Assembly: GCF_001542915.1 (NCBI RefSeq)
Contig: NZ_LNNH01000051.1
Location: 43,353-107,352, forward strand
DNA: 64,000 bases
Source of the DNA: Peribacillus simplex
Lineage (GTDB): Bacteria; Bacillota; Bacilli; Bacillales; DSM-1321
Reading direction: 5' to 3'
The notes under the pieces were generated by a model. The model had not been told where the DNA came from and searched no databases. It saw nothing but the letters and a program-made list of their open reading frames with translations. Position numbers and translations under genes: made by a program. Shown piece by piece: positions 53,401-62,864 of the stretch (the stretch's first letter is position 1; the number at the start of each line of letters is the position of its first letter).

Positions 53401-55095
53401 TTATAGTGCCTTATCATCAACCGTGGAGAGCCATTCGTCTATCACCTTCACGACAGACTGGACAGTTCCGTCGACAAAGGGAGATTTCAAATTCGCGGAT
53501 TCGACGAGACCAAGGAAAGATTGGCTGCCACCAAGTTGGCACAGCTGTAAATAATCCTGCCATGCCGTTTCATCTTTTTCAACGGATCTCTTCCAGAATT
53601 GAAAAGCACATATTTGGGCCAGTGTATAATCGATATAATAAAATGGTGACTGATAGATATGGCTTTGCCGCTGCCAAAACCCGCCATTCTCCAAGAATGC
53701 ATTTCCTTCATAATCACGATGCGGCAAATACTCCCGCTCGATCTTACGCCAGGCTTGCTTTCTTTCATGTGGGGAAGCTTCAGGGTTTTCATAAACGAAA
53801 TGCTGAAATTCATCAACAGCCACCCCGTACGGAAGGAATATAAGTGCCCCGCTCAAATGGGAAAACTTATACTTTTCCGTATCTTCCTTGAAAAACAGCT
53901 CCATCCATGGCCACGTAAGAAATTCCATGCTCATGGAATGGATTTCACACGCCTCATAGGTAGGCCAGTAATACTCAGGAATATCGAGGTTACGGCTGCG
54001 AAACACTTGGAATGCATGACCTGCCTCATGTGTTAAAACATCAATATCTCCTGAAGTCCCGTTGAAATTGGAAAAGATGAACGGAGCCTTATAATCTTCG
54101 ATAAAAGTGCAGTAACCTCCGCTTTCTTTACCTTTCTTAGCCACTAGATCCAACAGGTCATTGTCGATCATAAAATGGAAGAACTCACCCGTTTCAGGCG
54201 AAAGCTCCTGATACATCTGTTTCCCATTTGCGATGATCCACTCCGCATCACCTTTAGGAACTGGATTTCCTGTCCTGAAATGAAAATCCTCGTCATAGTA
54301 ATTCAGGGTATCCAAGCCAAGACGTTCACGCTGCCGGTCCTTCAACCTGGTAACAAGCGGGACCACTTCCTCTTTTACCTGCTTGCGGAATGCAGCAGCC
54401 ATTTTGGCATCATAATCAGTCCTTGTCATTCGATAATATCCAAGTTCGACGAAATTTCGATAACCGAGCGCAAGCGCAATTTCATGCCTCACCTTGACAA
54501 GTTCATCGAATATACGATCCAATTTTTCCTGATTTTCTTCGAAGAAACCATAATATGCCTCGCTTGCATTTTTTCTTGATTCACGATCCTCGGACTCCAT
54601 AAAAGGCTGCAGCTGAGCTAGAGTCAGCTCCTTGCCATCGAAGTCAATTTTTGCGGATGCAATCAATTGCGAATATTGGCTGGATAGTTTATTCTCCTTT
54701 TGAAGCTGCGGAATGATTTCAGGTGAAAAGGTTTTCAGTTGGGCGTCCGCCAAATCAAACAATTGGCTGCCCCATCTGGCCTCAAGCTCCTGGCGATATG
54801 CAGAGTGGACAAGTTCATTGTAAAATTTCGAAGTCAACTCTTCCATTTCAGGGGAGAAGTCATCCAAATAATCATTCTCCGCTTTATAGAATTCATCATT
54901 CGTATCGATGGAATGTCGAATAAGGACCAAGTTAAACATCGTACCTACATGGTTTCGGATTTCATTTATTTCTTCAATAGCCTCCATTTGGGCAGACACA
55001 TCTTTTGCGTCCGTCATCTTTTCCAAGGATTCCATGAACCGGGCCTTAATCTCATCCAGTTTTGGCCGGTTATATTCATACTCGTTAAATTTCAT
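53401..55095 (-). CDS. M3-family oligoendopeptidase
   Basis: A 564-residue zinc metallopeptidase. The HExxH motif is in DVLTHEAGHAFQVFRSR, and the downstream Glu ligand in the ACEIHSMSMEFLTWPWMELF helix. Near the C-terminus are HIYQSPFYYIDYTLAQICAFQFW residues that line the active site in this family. The size fits the short M3 oligoendopeptidase F relatives, cytosolic enzymes that trim oligopeptides. AAAGGAG precedes the ATG at 55095. Confidence 0.92.
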   Translation of the reverse strand: MKFNEYEYNRPKLDEIKARFMESLEKMTDAKDVSAQMEAIEEINEIRNHVGTMFNLVLIRHSIDTNDEFYKAENDYLDDFSPEMEELTSKFYNELVHSAYRQELEARWGSQLFDLADAQLKTFSPEIIPQLQKENKLSSQYSQLIASAKIDFDGKELTLAQLQPFMESEDRESRKNASEAYYGFFEENQEKLDRIFDELVKVRHEIALALGYRNFVELGYYRMTRTDYDAKMAAAFRKQVKEEVVPLVTRLKDRQRERLGLDTLNYYDEDFHFRTGNPVPKGDAEWIIANGKQMYQELSPETGEFFHFMIDNDLLDLVAKKGKESGGYCTFIEDYKAPFIFSNFNGTSGDIDVLTHEAGHAFQVFRSRNLDIPEYYWPTYEACEIHSMSMEFLTWPWMELFFKEDTEKYKFSHLSGALIFLPYGVAVDEFQHFVYENPEASPHERKQAWRKIEREYLPHRDYEGNAFLENGGFWQRQSHIYQSPFYYIDYTLAQICAFQFWKRSVEKDETAWQDYLQLCQLGGSQSFLGLVESANLKSPFVDGTVQSVVKVIDEWLSTVDDKAL

Positions 55096-55272
55096 ATGTA
55101 CACGCTCCTTTTCCCATTTCGCCAGCTTTTTCTCCCTAACCTATATTACCTCTTTCCCCAAAGCCCTATATGTAGGTTCCGTCATATAACTACATTCTCC
55201 GCAACGATATTAAAAACCTTCAAACCCTGCCAAAAAAGGTTTTCGGTTGTTGCTCCTAATCATTCCATCACA

Positions 55273-55309
55273 CAAAAAAAAACAGCACCCATTCAATAAA
55301 GGGGCGCTG
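55273..55309 (-). terminator. mhqR terminator
   Basis: CAGCGCCCC pairs with GGGTGCTG across a 10-base loop, followed by nine T on the minus strand, 10 bases after the mhqR stop. Confidence 0.88.
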
Positions 55310-55318
55310 GTTCACAAG

Positions 55319-55756
55319 CTATTTTTGAGCGGAATAACCTATCTTTTTGAGCAGCTCGATCACTGTAGCTTTTTCGTCTTGGGTAAGTACGCTCATGATA
55401 TCATCGATTCTCTTTTCATGCTCGGGAAAGACCCCTTCAATAAATTCTTTTCCTTTATCCGTTATTTTGGCAAAGGTTACACGGCGATCTTCCTTACAGG
55501 CTATGCGCTGAAGATATTCCTTCTGCTCAAGTTTATCCACGACATACGTGATGCTGCCGCTGGCCAAGAGGATTTTTCCGCCTATTTGCTGGAGAGGCTG
55601 ATCACCTTTGTGATAAAGTAATTCCAGTACCGCAAATTCAGTTGGATTCAAACCCTCTTCTGCTATATATTTATTTACCACATCATTAATGGAGCGATGA
55701 GCTCTAGACATCACAATGAACAGTTTCAACGACTGTTGGATGTTATTATTCTCCAT
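55319..55756 (-). CDS. mhqR: MarR-family repressor MhqR
   Basis: A 145-residue winged-helix protein: NPTEFAVLELLYHKGDQPLQQIG, the recognition-helix region LLASGSITYVVDKLEQKEYLQR and the DRRVTFAKITDKG wing. It agrees with my memory of B. subtilis MhqR, which represses quinone- and azo-compound detoxification genes. In B. subtilis mhqR is also beside kinD. AAGG lies 10 bases upstream of the ATG. Confidence 0.85.
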   Translation of the reverse strand: MENNNIQQSLKLFIVMSRAHRSINDVVNKYIAEEGLNPTEFAVLELLYHKGDQPLQQIGGKILLASGSITYVVDKLEQKEYLQRIACKEDRRVTFAKITDKGKEFIEGVFPEHEKRIDDIMSVLTQDEKATVIELLKKIGYSAQK

Positions 55757-55788
55757 AAATTCACAACCTTAAAGTATTTTTAATTAAA

Positions 55789-55816
55789 ATATCTTGAATT
55801 AAAAGTTATTATATGA
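55789..55816. promoter_or_regulatory. AT-rich imperfect dyad in the mhqR-kinD spacer
   Basis: ATATCTTGAATTAAAAGTTATTATAT is an imperfect inverted repeat in the divergent spacer 33-60 bases upstream of mhqR. It has the general look of an MhqR operator (ATCT ... dyad), but several positions mismatch. MhqR is not known to me to autoregulate, so this is tentative. Confidence 0.25.
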
Positions 55817-55911
55817 CACTATGACTTCTTTGTCAATTTACGACTCGGGAATGTATTGTTTAATCAAACAGTTTGTTATACTTGAAAAAAAAAGTTAAAG
55901 TAGTGACGAAC

Positions 55912-57405
55912 ATGAAAACAAGACATAAATTCACGACCTATCTTCTCATTGTTATTTTACCATTAATCATTCTGTCCTTCATATATTGGCGTCATTTAGA
56001 CAAGTCCATCCAAAAGGAAAGACAGGAGCAAGCTGAATGGGCCGGTTCTGTCTATCGAGATTATATAGACCAAGTTATCGGTGAAACGAAAAAAAAGCTT
56101 GAACTGCTAAGCCTAAGCAGTTCCGTCCTTTATATGGATGATAATAGAACTGAGCACCTTATGAAATGGATCATGGATACCGACCCGAGATATGCAGGTG
56201 TTTATTGGATAAATATGGACGGAGTCTCCTTATCGGGGACGAATAAGGAATTCTACCATTACTATTTAATCGAACAAGCTGATATAAACCGTGCCATTAT
56301 AACGCAAAGAGCCGTAGTTGCAAAAGGCAAGGCATTGAATAACTCAGGCATTAACCATTTTTCCATATTCGCTCCCATTCTCGACCACGAGAAAAGGGCC
56401 CATGGGTTTTTATTGGCACAAATCCGGCTCGACCATATGGAAAAAATATTGAATATACTCATCCCTGATCAAACCTTGAAACTTAAAACGAGCGATAATA
56501 TTCGAGTTTTAGGAATGAATGAAACCATTTCCAGGCATTCGGAATGGGTGGATGTTCCTTTGTCAGAAGTAGATTGGACCCTTTCCGTCAAAAAGCCCGA
56601 CACGCTTAACACAAATAACATGAATGTCTTTTTAATGTTTGTCTTTTTCACCTTCTTTTTTACCCACATGATCTATACTGCCGTGGAGGAGTTGAACGTT
56701 CGCAGAGAAGAAAAAAAACAAAAGGTATTGATTGAAAGGCAAAAAATAGATTTTGTCGGCACATTGGCGGCCAGTACCGCGCATGAAATAAAAAATCCCC
56801 TTACCGGCATAAAAGGTCTCATACAGCTGCTGGTTGAAAAACACCCTGAAGAACAAGATCAGTTTTATTACGCTGTCATCATGAAAGAGATCGACCGGAT
56901 CAACAGCATCGTCAGCGAATTTTTGATTTTAGGGAAACCTATGGCAAGGGACTTATCCATCTATGATGTTCGCAGTATCATTGCCGAATTGAGACCAATA
57001 ATAGAATCAGAAGCACGTTATTTCAATATGGAAGTGACATGGCATATCGTGAAGGAGCCAATATGGGTCCAATGCACGAAGGACCAGTTTAAACAAATCA
57101 TTCTCAACACGGCCAAAAACGGGTTCGAGGCCATGAAGGATGGTGAAAAATTGAGCATACGAATTTACAATGAAAAGGACCATGCGAAAATCGACATCAT
57201 CGACATTGGACAAGGCTTGAACGAAAAAGAAATCGGTAAAGTGTTCGACCCCTTCTACACATCTAAAAAAGAAGGAACTGGATTAGGGCTGTTCGTGTGC
57301 AAACGAATCATTGAATCATTCAATGGAACGATCCAGCTTGCAAGCAAACCGCTTATCGGGACCACCGTTACAATCAGCTTACCGTTAGTTACCAAACATC
57401 CATGA
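55912..57405 (+). CDS. kinD: KinD-like sensor histidine kinase
   Basis: About 497 residues. Membrane helix at 7-25, extracellular PDC/dCache-like sensor (30-240), second helix at about 245-262, then HisKA (phospho-His in AASTAHEIKNPLTGIKGLIQLL) and a HATPase domain. The latter has an N box (ILNTAKNGFEAM), G1 (DIGQGLNEKEI) and G2 (GTGLGLFVCKRI). Architecture, size and position beside mhqR match KinD, which feeds phosphate into the Spo0F-Spo0B-Spo0A relay. Upstream TTG at 55873 gives 510 residues; neither start has a strong ribosome site. Confidence 0.82.
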   Translation: MKTRHKFTTYLLIVILPLIILSFIYWRHLDKSIQKERQEQAEWAGSVYRDYIDQVIGETKKKLELLSLSSSVLYMDDNRTEHLMKWIMDTDPRYAGVYWINMDGVSLSGTNKEFYHYYLIEQADINRAIITQRAVVAKGKALNNSGINHFSIFAPILDHEKRAHGFLLAQIRLDHMEKILNILIPDQTLKLKTSDNIRVLGMNETISRHSEWVDVPLSEVDWTLSVKKPDTLNTNNMNVFLMFVFFTFFFTHMIYTAVEELNVRREEKKQKVLIERQKIDFVGTLAASTAHEIKNPLTGIKGLIQLLVEKHPEEQDQFYYAVIMKEIDRINSIVSEFLILGKPMARDLSIYDVRSIIAELRPIIESEARYFNMEVTWHIVKEPIWVQCTKDQFKQIILNTAKNGFEAMKDGEKLSIRIYNEKDHAKIDIIDIGQGLNEKEIGKVFDPFYTSKKEGTGLGLFVCKRIIESFNGTIQLASKPLIGTTVTISLPLVTKHP

Positions 57406-57513
57406 TCGTCCCTGCCAGTAAGACAGGATAAGCGGCACCCGTTAATAAGGCCTCTGCTTTTTACATATATATGAATAGTCAAATTTCTATATCAGGAAGA
57501 AGGAAATATACAA

Positions 57514-58737
57514 ATGGGAAGTCTCACTGCCATGAAAACCAAATCACAAAAACAAGATATGACGTTGAAAATCATGATCATCATCGGCATTTGCCATTTG
57601 ATGAATGACTCTCTTCAGGCCGTAGTACCGGCCATGTTCCCCATCCTTGAGAAATCCATGTCGCTGACATATACCCAGCTTGGGATGATTGCATTCTGCC
57701 TGAATATCGTCTCATCGCTCCTGCAGCCTGCTGTTGGCTTCTATACGGATAAAAAGCCCATTCCCTATGCATTGCCCATTGGCTTGACAAGCACGCTAAT
57801 CGGGGTCATCATCCTAGCACTTGCCCCGAACTACACCATCATCCTAGGTGCAGTGATTCTGATGGGCTTCGGTTCGGCCATTTTCCATCCGGAGGGCTCA
57901 AGGGTCGCCTATATGGCAGGAGGCCCCAAGAGAGGCCTGGCACAATCGATTTATCAGGTGGGCGGGAATAGCGGGCAGGCACTCGCCCCGCTCATCACAG
58001 CGATCGTGCTTGTCCCTTTCGGTCAAAAAGGCGCACTCTGGTTTGCCCTCGTTGCCTTAACGGCGGTTATCTTATTGCTCTATATCGCCAAGTGGTATTC
58101 GCAAAGACTCATTTCCTTTCAACCGAAAAAGGTAGCTGCCAAGGTTTTCAATAAAGAAAGGTCCCATAAAGTCGCGAAAGCATTGATCTTAATTTTGTTC
58201 ATTATTTTTGCCCGTTCCTGGTATGTATCCTGCATGACCAACTTTTATAGTTTTTACTTAATCGAACAGCATTCATTCACGATAAAATCCGCTCAAATAT
58301 TCCTGTTCGCCTTCTTGGCAGCTGGAGCTGTAGGAACGTTTTTCGGCGGTCCGCTCGCGGATAGATTCGGGCGCAAAAACGTGATTTTCCTTTCTTTCGC
58401 TGCCAGCACGCCCATCACCGCCCTTCTGCCATTCGTGCCTCCAGCAGCGGCTTTCATCTTGTTATTGATAGCAGGCTTCATTATCATGAGCAGCTTTTCA
58501 GTCACTGTCATATATGCACAGGAATTGGTCCCTGGCAAAGTGGGAACGATGGCCGGCCTGACTGTTGGCTTGGCCTTCGGGATGGGCGCCATCGGATCCG
58601 TATCACTAGGAGCCATTGCTGATATAATCGGGATCGAATCCATGATCAAGCTTGTCGGATTCCTGCCGTTGCTCGGCATCATCAGCATGCTGCTGCCGAC
58701 GGATTCCACTTTGAAAAAATGGTATCCCGCAGAATGA
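57514..58737 (+). CDS. Fosmidomycin-resistance-type MFS transporter
   Basis: A 407-residue protein with about 12 helices. ICHLMNDSLQAVVPAMFPIL near the N-terminus and FHPEGSRVAYMAGGPKRGLAQSIYQVGGNSGQAL are the signature of the Fsr family of MFS exporters. GPLADRFGRKNVIFLSF is the second-half motif A. Drug or metabolite export is expected; the substrate is unknown. AAGGAAATATACAA precedes the ATG. Confidence 0.9.
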   Translation: MGSLTAMKTKSQKQDMTLKIMIIIGICHLMNDSLQAVVPAMFPILEKSMSLTYTQLGMIAFCLNIVSSLLQPAVGFYTDKKPIPYALPIGLTSTLIGVIILALAPNYTIILGAVILMGFGSAIFHPEGSRVAYMAGGPKRGLAQSIYQVGGNSGQALAPLITAIVLVPFGQKGALWFALVALTAVILLLYIAKWYSQRLISFQPKKVAAKVFNKERSHKVAKALILILFIIFARSWYVSCMTNFYSFYLIEQHSFTIKSAQIFLFAFLAAGAVGTFFGGPLADRFGRKNVIFLSFAASTPITALLPFVPPAAAFILLLIAGFIIMSSFSVTVIYAQELVPGKVGTMAGLTVGLAFGMGAIGSVSLGAIADIIGIESMIKLVGFLPLLGIISMLLPTDSTLKKWYPAE

Positions 58738-58864
58738 TCATAAAGGATGATCGGAATGCCCTTTTATCTGGAACCAATTTTTCGTCCGCTCAATACAATA
58801 CATTATTGTTTCACCATATGGTTTACGAATACGAATCGATAAGTATCATACAAAGGAGACGTTT

Positions 58865-59596
58865 ATGAGTGGAGTTTTATTAGGCAGCATCCTATCTGCT
58901 ATGTCCACAGGGCTCGGTGCGTTACCTATTCTTTTCATTCAAGGCTCAATCACACACCGGTTCAGGGACACCCTTCTGGCATTCACCGCTGGTATCATGA
59001 TGGCCGCTTCGTTATTGAGCCTGATTCCTGAGTCTCTTGCGACGGGAGGCTATATTCAGCTTGTCATTGGAGTTTTTCTCGGGGTCATGACATTGACGAT
59101 GATGGAAAAAAATATTCCGCATATCGATCTCAGCCATACGAAAAGCGGCATTCAGTTCGATGAAAAGGCTTTGCTGATCATTACTGCCATTACACTTCAT
59201 AATATTCCGGAGGGGCTTTCCGTCGGGGTGAGTTACGCCTCGACTACTGCTGATACGGGTAACTTGATCGCTTTTGCCATCGGGCTGCAAAATGCCCCCG
59301 AAGGCTTGCTTGTCGCCCTTTTTTTAATCAATCAAAAAATCGGTAAATTCACGGCGTTCATCATCGCCACCTTAACTGGCGCCATCGAAATAATTACGGG
59401 CCTATTAGGTTTTTACTTAACATCGTACATCGGGTTCCTCGTTCCGTACGGCCTGGCTTTTGCGGCCGGGGCCATGCTTTTCATTGTCTATAAGGAATTG
59501 ATTCCGGAAAGTCACGGAGATGGCAATGAACGATCCTCCACCTATTCCTTCATTATCGGCCTTTTGTTCATGGTCATATTATTGGAGATATTGTAA
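58865..59596 (+). CDS. ZIP-family divalent metal transporter
   Basis: A 243-residue protein with about eight helices. The metal-binding TM4 motif HNIPEGLSVGVSY and TM5 motif NAPEGLLVALFLINQ are intact; the second begins with Asn where many ZIPs have His. It probably imports zinc or another divalent metal. AAAGGAGACGTTT precedes the ATG. No convincing Zur box was seen upstream. Confidence 0.9.
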   Translation: MSGVLLGSILSAMSTGLGALPILFIQGSITHRFRDTLLAFTAGIMMAASLLSLIPESLATGGYIQLVIGVFLGVMTLTMMEKNIPHIDLSHTKSGIQFDEKALLIITAITLHNIPEGLSVGVSYASTTADTGNLIAFAIGLQNAPEGLLVALFLINQKIGKFTAFIIATLTGAIEIITGLLGFYLTSYIGFLVPYGLAFAAGAMLFIVYKELIPESHGDGNERSSTYSFIIGLLFMVILLEIL

Positions 59597-59601
59597 TGCA
59601 T

Positions 59602-59640
59602 GGGCTGGCTCGCTTAAGTGAGTCAGCTGTTACTTTTTAT
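59602..59640 (+). terminator. Terminator of the ZIP gene
   Basis: GGCTGGCTCGCTTAAGTGAGTCAGCT forms a stem of about 10 bases, followed by GTTACTTTTTATT. Confidence 0.8.
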
Positions 59641-59731
59641 TCATCCAAGCGTTTCCATATTCCGCTTGGACAATATCATTGGTCATCCAACCTATGTAAA
59701 ACCAATTGCCGATTTGGCTTTTCCAACGCAT

Positions 59732-59766
59732 GAAAGGACACCTCAAGGTGCCTTTCCCCATTTTTT
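59732..59766 (+). terminator. Second plus-strand terminator-like hairpin
   Basis: GAAAGGACACCTC and AAGGTGCCTTTC pair with one bulge, followed by CCCCATTTTTT. It is 135 bases after the ZIP gene with no intervening gene, so it may be a backup terminator or end a small RNA. Confidence 0.55.
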
Positions 59767-59863
59767 CGCTACAGTTCATCGTTTATAGCCGATTGCCGTA
59801 GAAGTTCAGCTTCTCATCATGAATAATTAGATATATCCTTTATCTTTATATTTCTTCCATTTA

Positions 59864-60115
59864 TCATGCAAAGTCATCATGAAATGGCTTCTGTACAATG
59901 ACGACCATGTCTTTTCGCTTATTCCTCACTTCCACCGATGAATGGTGTTGAAGGATCAAATATTCATTTATAAGCTTATCGAGTTGCTCGCTTTGGCGAA
60001 GAGTATACTCATGGCCTATCCCATACGCCTTTGCCAACTCCATCATTTCCCAACGTTTCATGCGAATCTCAGAACAAATTTCCATTGCACCCCTAGAATT
60101 CATAACTACATTCAC
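59864..60115 (-). CDS. spo0E: Spo0E-like sporulation regulatory phosphatase
   Basis: About 83 residues or slightly fewer. The two-helix Spo0E core is visible: EIRMKRWEMMELAKAYGIG, then LRQSEQLDKLINEYLILQ with the SQxLD-type motif. These proteins dephosphorylate Spo0A-P and restrain sporulation. GTG at 60115 is very close to its GGAG; ATG at 60103 or 60085 may be the true start. Which Spo0E/YnzD paralogue it is cannot be decided. Confidence 0.82.
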   Translation of the reverse strand: MNVVMNSRGAMEICSEIRMKRWEMMELAKAYGIGHEYTLRQSEQLDKLINEYLILQHHSSVEVRNKRKDMVVIVQKPFHDDFA

Positions 60116-60330
60116 TACTCCTGCCCTTTTAAAGTTACATCATAATAAAGAAGTATTACAAAATATGCCTTATATGTAAATAGATTCGCAAAAAAAGACA
60201 AAACTTCTTAAATTGCGCTAAAGCATGTCCCAGAAGCAGACAGAATATGACGGGAATTCTTATCGCTATCAACCTTGGAAAAACGCATCCCCTACATGGA
60301 CCAGCTGTACAAGTCACTACTCCGAAAGGC
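60116..60330. other. Spacer upstream of spo0E
   Basis: No accepted gene. It holds the probable spo0E promoter region (AT-rich near 60130-60190). Open frames here lack ribosome sites. Confidence 0.35.
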
Positions 60331-60367
60331 AAAAAAAAAAGGAATCCATTCATCGATTCCCCTTTTT
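60331..60367 (-). terminator. kinE terminator
   Basis: GGAATC and GATTCC, extended by AAAAAGG/CCTTTTT, around an 8-base loop. Ten T follow on the minus strand. The symmetry would also allow function on the plus strand. Confidence 0.85.
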
Positions 60368-60417
60368 TAAGGATTGGATTTGATCAGGATATGCTTTACG
60401 GTTTCAGCAAGCCTTCT

Positions 60418-62586
60418 TCAAGACTCCAAAGGCAAATATATATGAAAGCTCGTCCCTTGATCCACTTGACTTTCGACATCTATATAACCTTTATGCTCTT
60501 CAATGATTTTATAGCTGACCATCAGTCCAAGCCCGGTTCCCCGATCCTTCGTCGTATAAAAAGGTTCACCCAACTTTTTCAGTTTTTCCGATGAAATTCC
60601 CATTCCCTGATCAGTAATGGAAATACAAACGTATTTCCCTGAGCATCGACTTGTTTTAATCCGAACAGATCCGCCATCCGGCATCACCTCCAAAGCATTT
60701 TTTATGATGTTAATGAAAACCTGCTTTAGCTGGTTCGCTTCACATAAAACGGGAAGCTCCACTTCTTCGAAGGACGTATCGAATTGAATATTGTCCAATA
60801 AAGCCTGAGCTGCAAGCAATTCGAGTGTTTCCTTTAAAATGGTGTGCACATCTTGTTTAATGATTTTAAGCGCCTGCGGCTTAGCCAAAACTAGAAATTC
60901 CGTGATGATGGTTTCAATTCTCTTGATTTCGGAAGTAATGACATGAAAATATGTGGAGAAATCCCCTTCCACTCCATCCTCCAGCAACTGGATAAAACCT
61001 TTTAAAGCCGTCATTGGATTCCTGATTTCATGGGCAATCCCGGCCGCCAGTTCACCGACGACGTTCAACGTGTCCGACTTGCGGATTTGCTCTTGCATTT
61101 CCAGGCTTTTACTCACATCACGAAAAATACTTAAATTCAGACTCGAATATACATTTTTCCTCGTTAAAAATTCAATATGTTTAACACGTCCATCCTCGAA
61201 CTTTATCGGAATGATGGAGGAGAAAACCTCATGCTGGTATACATTCTCGATGTGTGCATTCAAGTCAGGGGCATTTCCTGGAACTTTCTCGATGAATTCT
61301 TTTACCGTAAAAGAAAGCAGCCTATCCTTCGATATTTCCAATATTTCCTGACCCGCTTCGTTAATATCCTTGAATCCCTCATGATTCCACAAGATCAAGC
61401 CGTCCAATGTTCCCTCAAATATTTTCCTGAATTTCTTTTCACTATCCCTCAATTCCTTTTCAATCAGCCAGCGCTCACTGACATTGCGGAAAATCGTGAC
61501 GTTGTACCCGTCACCCTCATGTTTTTTTGCCGTCAATTCAAGTAATTTAATTTGATCATTCGGCATTTTATAAAACAGCTCGCCCCTCACTTGCGTGTCC
61601 CTTTCAAACGTTTCCATCATCTGCCCGAAATGCTGATTGTTGCTGTAAACGTATTTCCAGATATAACTGCCAATCAAATCCTCCCTCGTCGATTCGAATA
61701 TTTTGCAAGCGGAGTAATTGACTCGAAAAATGATTCCGTCATCATTCCAAAAAATGATCGCATCCATCGACTGGTCAAATAATTCGGCAAAAATCCGTTC
61801 GCTCGTCTCCAACCTTTTTTCGATAAGATTGGATTCTGTAAGTCTCCGAAGCACTGACATGTATAAGTCATTTCCTCCCATTGGACTTATCGAAAAGGTG
61901 AAATGGTAAGGTTCGTCCCTGATGATCATCTCTACCTCTCCCTTGAAGTTCGATACATCAAAGACTTTACGTATGCATTGATCCCAATAGCCCTTATAAT
62001 CGGGGGAAATGAAATCCTGCATATTCTTTCCGACGATTTCCTTTTTCGGAATCCCCATTACATGGATGAAGGCATGGTTCACTTCCATGATTATTCCCGA
62101 ACTGTCAAACAGGACAATGCTCTCTATGGAAGTATCGAATATGTCCAAAAACATCTGCCTTGACATGCTTTTTTCCCGGGATGCGGACACATCCAAACTC
62201 ACATCTTCCAGGCGATACATTTGCTCGCCTTCGGTAACGGCACCGACAGGTACGAATACAATTTGTTTAAGATCCCCTGTATGGAGCTGGATCATTTGCT
62301 TCTCCCTATCTCTCGGTTTTCCCCGTATGGCGGACTCTTCCTGATTATTCAAAGGGATGACGTCGAGAAAATCCGTCATCTTCATGGAGTAAAGCTTTCC
62401 TGCAGGGGTCTCCAGCAGGGCACAGGCGGCATCATTGACATATGTGAACCCTAGTTCTTCATCAATCCTGATATAAGGCTCCGGCATTGAGTTGATAATG
62501 TTTTGAAAATCTTCAATCTGCATTTTCAATTTTTCAAGTTCCTGTTTATATTCCGTTTCATTTTTTAAACCGATATTCATGATCAT
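60418..62586 (-). CDS. kinE: KinE-like soluble multi-PAS histidine kinase
   Basis: About 722 residues with no membrane helix. Repeated PAS domains fill residues 1-490 (for example SMPEPYIRIDEELGFTYVND, SIVLFDSSGIIMEVNHAFIHVMG, AIIFWNDDGIIFRVN, GLILWNHEGFKDIN). HisKA follows with the phospho-His in ELAAGIAHEIRNPMTALKGFIQ, then HATPase (INIIKNALEVMPDGG, DQGMGISSEKL, GTGLGLMVSYKI). The partnership with a YkrP-like acyltransferase upstream matches kinE of B. subtilis (738 aa), a sporulation relay kinase. ATG 62586 follows AAGGGG; 62580 is also possible. Confidence 0.82.
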   Translation of the reverse strand: MIMNIGLKNETEYKQELEKLKMQIEDFQNIINSMPEPYIRIDEELGFTYVNDAACALLETPAGKLYSMKMTDFLDVIPLNNQEESAIRGKPRDREKQMIQLHTGDLKQIVFVPVGAVTEGEQMYRLEDVSLDVSASREKSMSRQMFLDIFDTSIESIVLFDSSGIIMEVNHAFIHVMGIPKKEIVGKNMQDFISPDYKGYWDQCIRKVFDVSNFKGEVEMIIRDEPYHFTFSISPMGGNDLYMSVLRRLTESNLIEKRLETSERIFAELFDQSMDAIIFWNDDGIIFRVNYSACKIFESTREDLIGSYIWKYVYSNNQHFGQMMETFERDTQVRGELFYKMPNDQIKLLELTAKKHEGDGYNVTIFRNVSERWLIEKELRDSEKKFRKIFEGTLDGLILWNHEGFKDINEAGQEILEISKDRLLSFTVKEFIEKVPGNAPDLNAHIENVYQHEVFSSIIPIKFEDGRVKHIEFLTRKNVYSSLNLSIFRDVSKSLEMQEQIRKSDTLNVVGELAAGIAHEIRNPMTALKGFIQLLEDGVEGDFSTYFHVITSEIKRIETIITEFLVLAKPQALKIIKQDVHTILKETLELLAAQALLDNIQFDTSFEEVELPVLCEANQLKQVFINIIKNALEVMPDGGSVRIKTSRCSGKYVCISITDQGMGISSEKLKKLGEPFYTTKDRGTGLGLMVSYKIIEEHKGYIDVESQVDQGTSFHIYLPLES

Positions 62587-62864
62587 CCACACCCCTTATC
62601 AAACCCTTACTTACCAACCTTTATTCGACACCCATTTTGAATTTCCTCGCTATTTTTTCGAAAATAATCGCAATTTTAAAATCCAGTATTTCCCTTCATG
62701 TCAAATTATCGTATGTTGAATCCGATAAAATTTAGCGTTAAGCTTAAATTAAGAATGAAATCATAAAATTAATTTAATAAATCATGATTCCCCACTACAA
62801 AATTAGGGTATAAAAATAACAATGCTTTCTAGCTACCTTAAAATTCTCTTAAATGGAGGCAACT

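Noticed and set aside
60156..60353. 65-codon hydrophobic minus-strand ORF between spo0E and the KinE-like gene
   Set aside because: No start signal and it overlaps the kinE terminator; likely chance.
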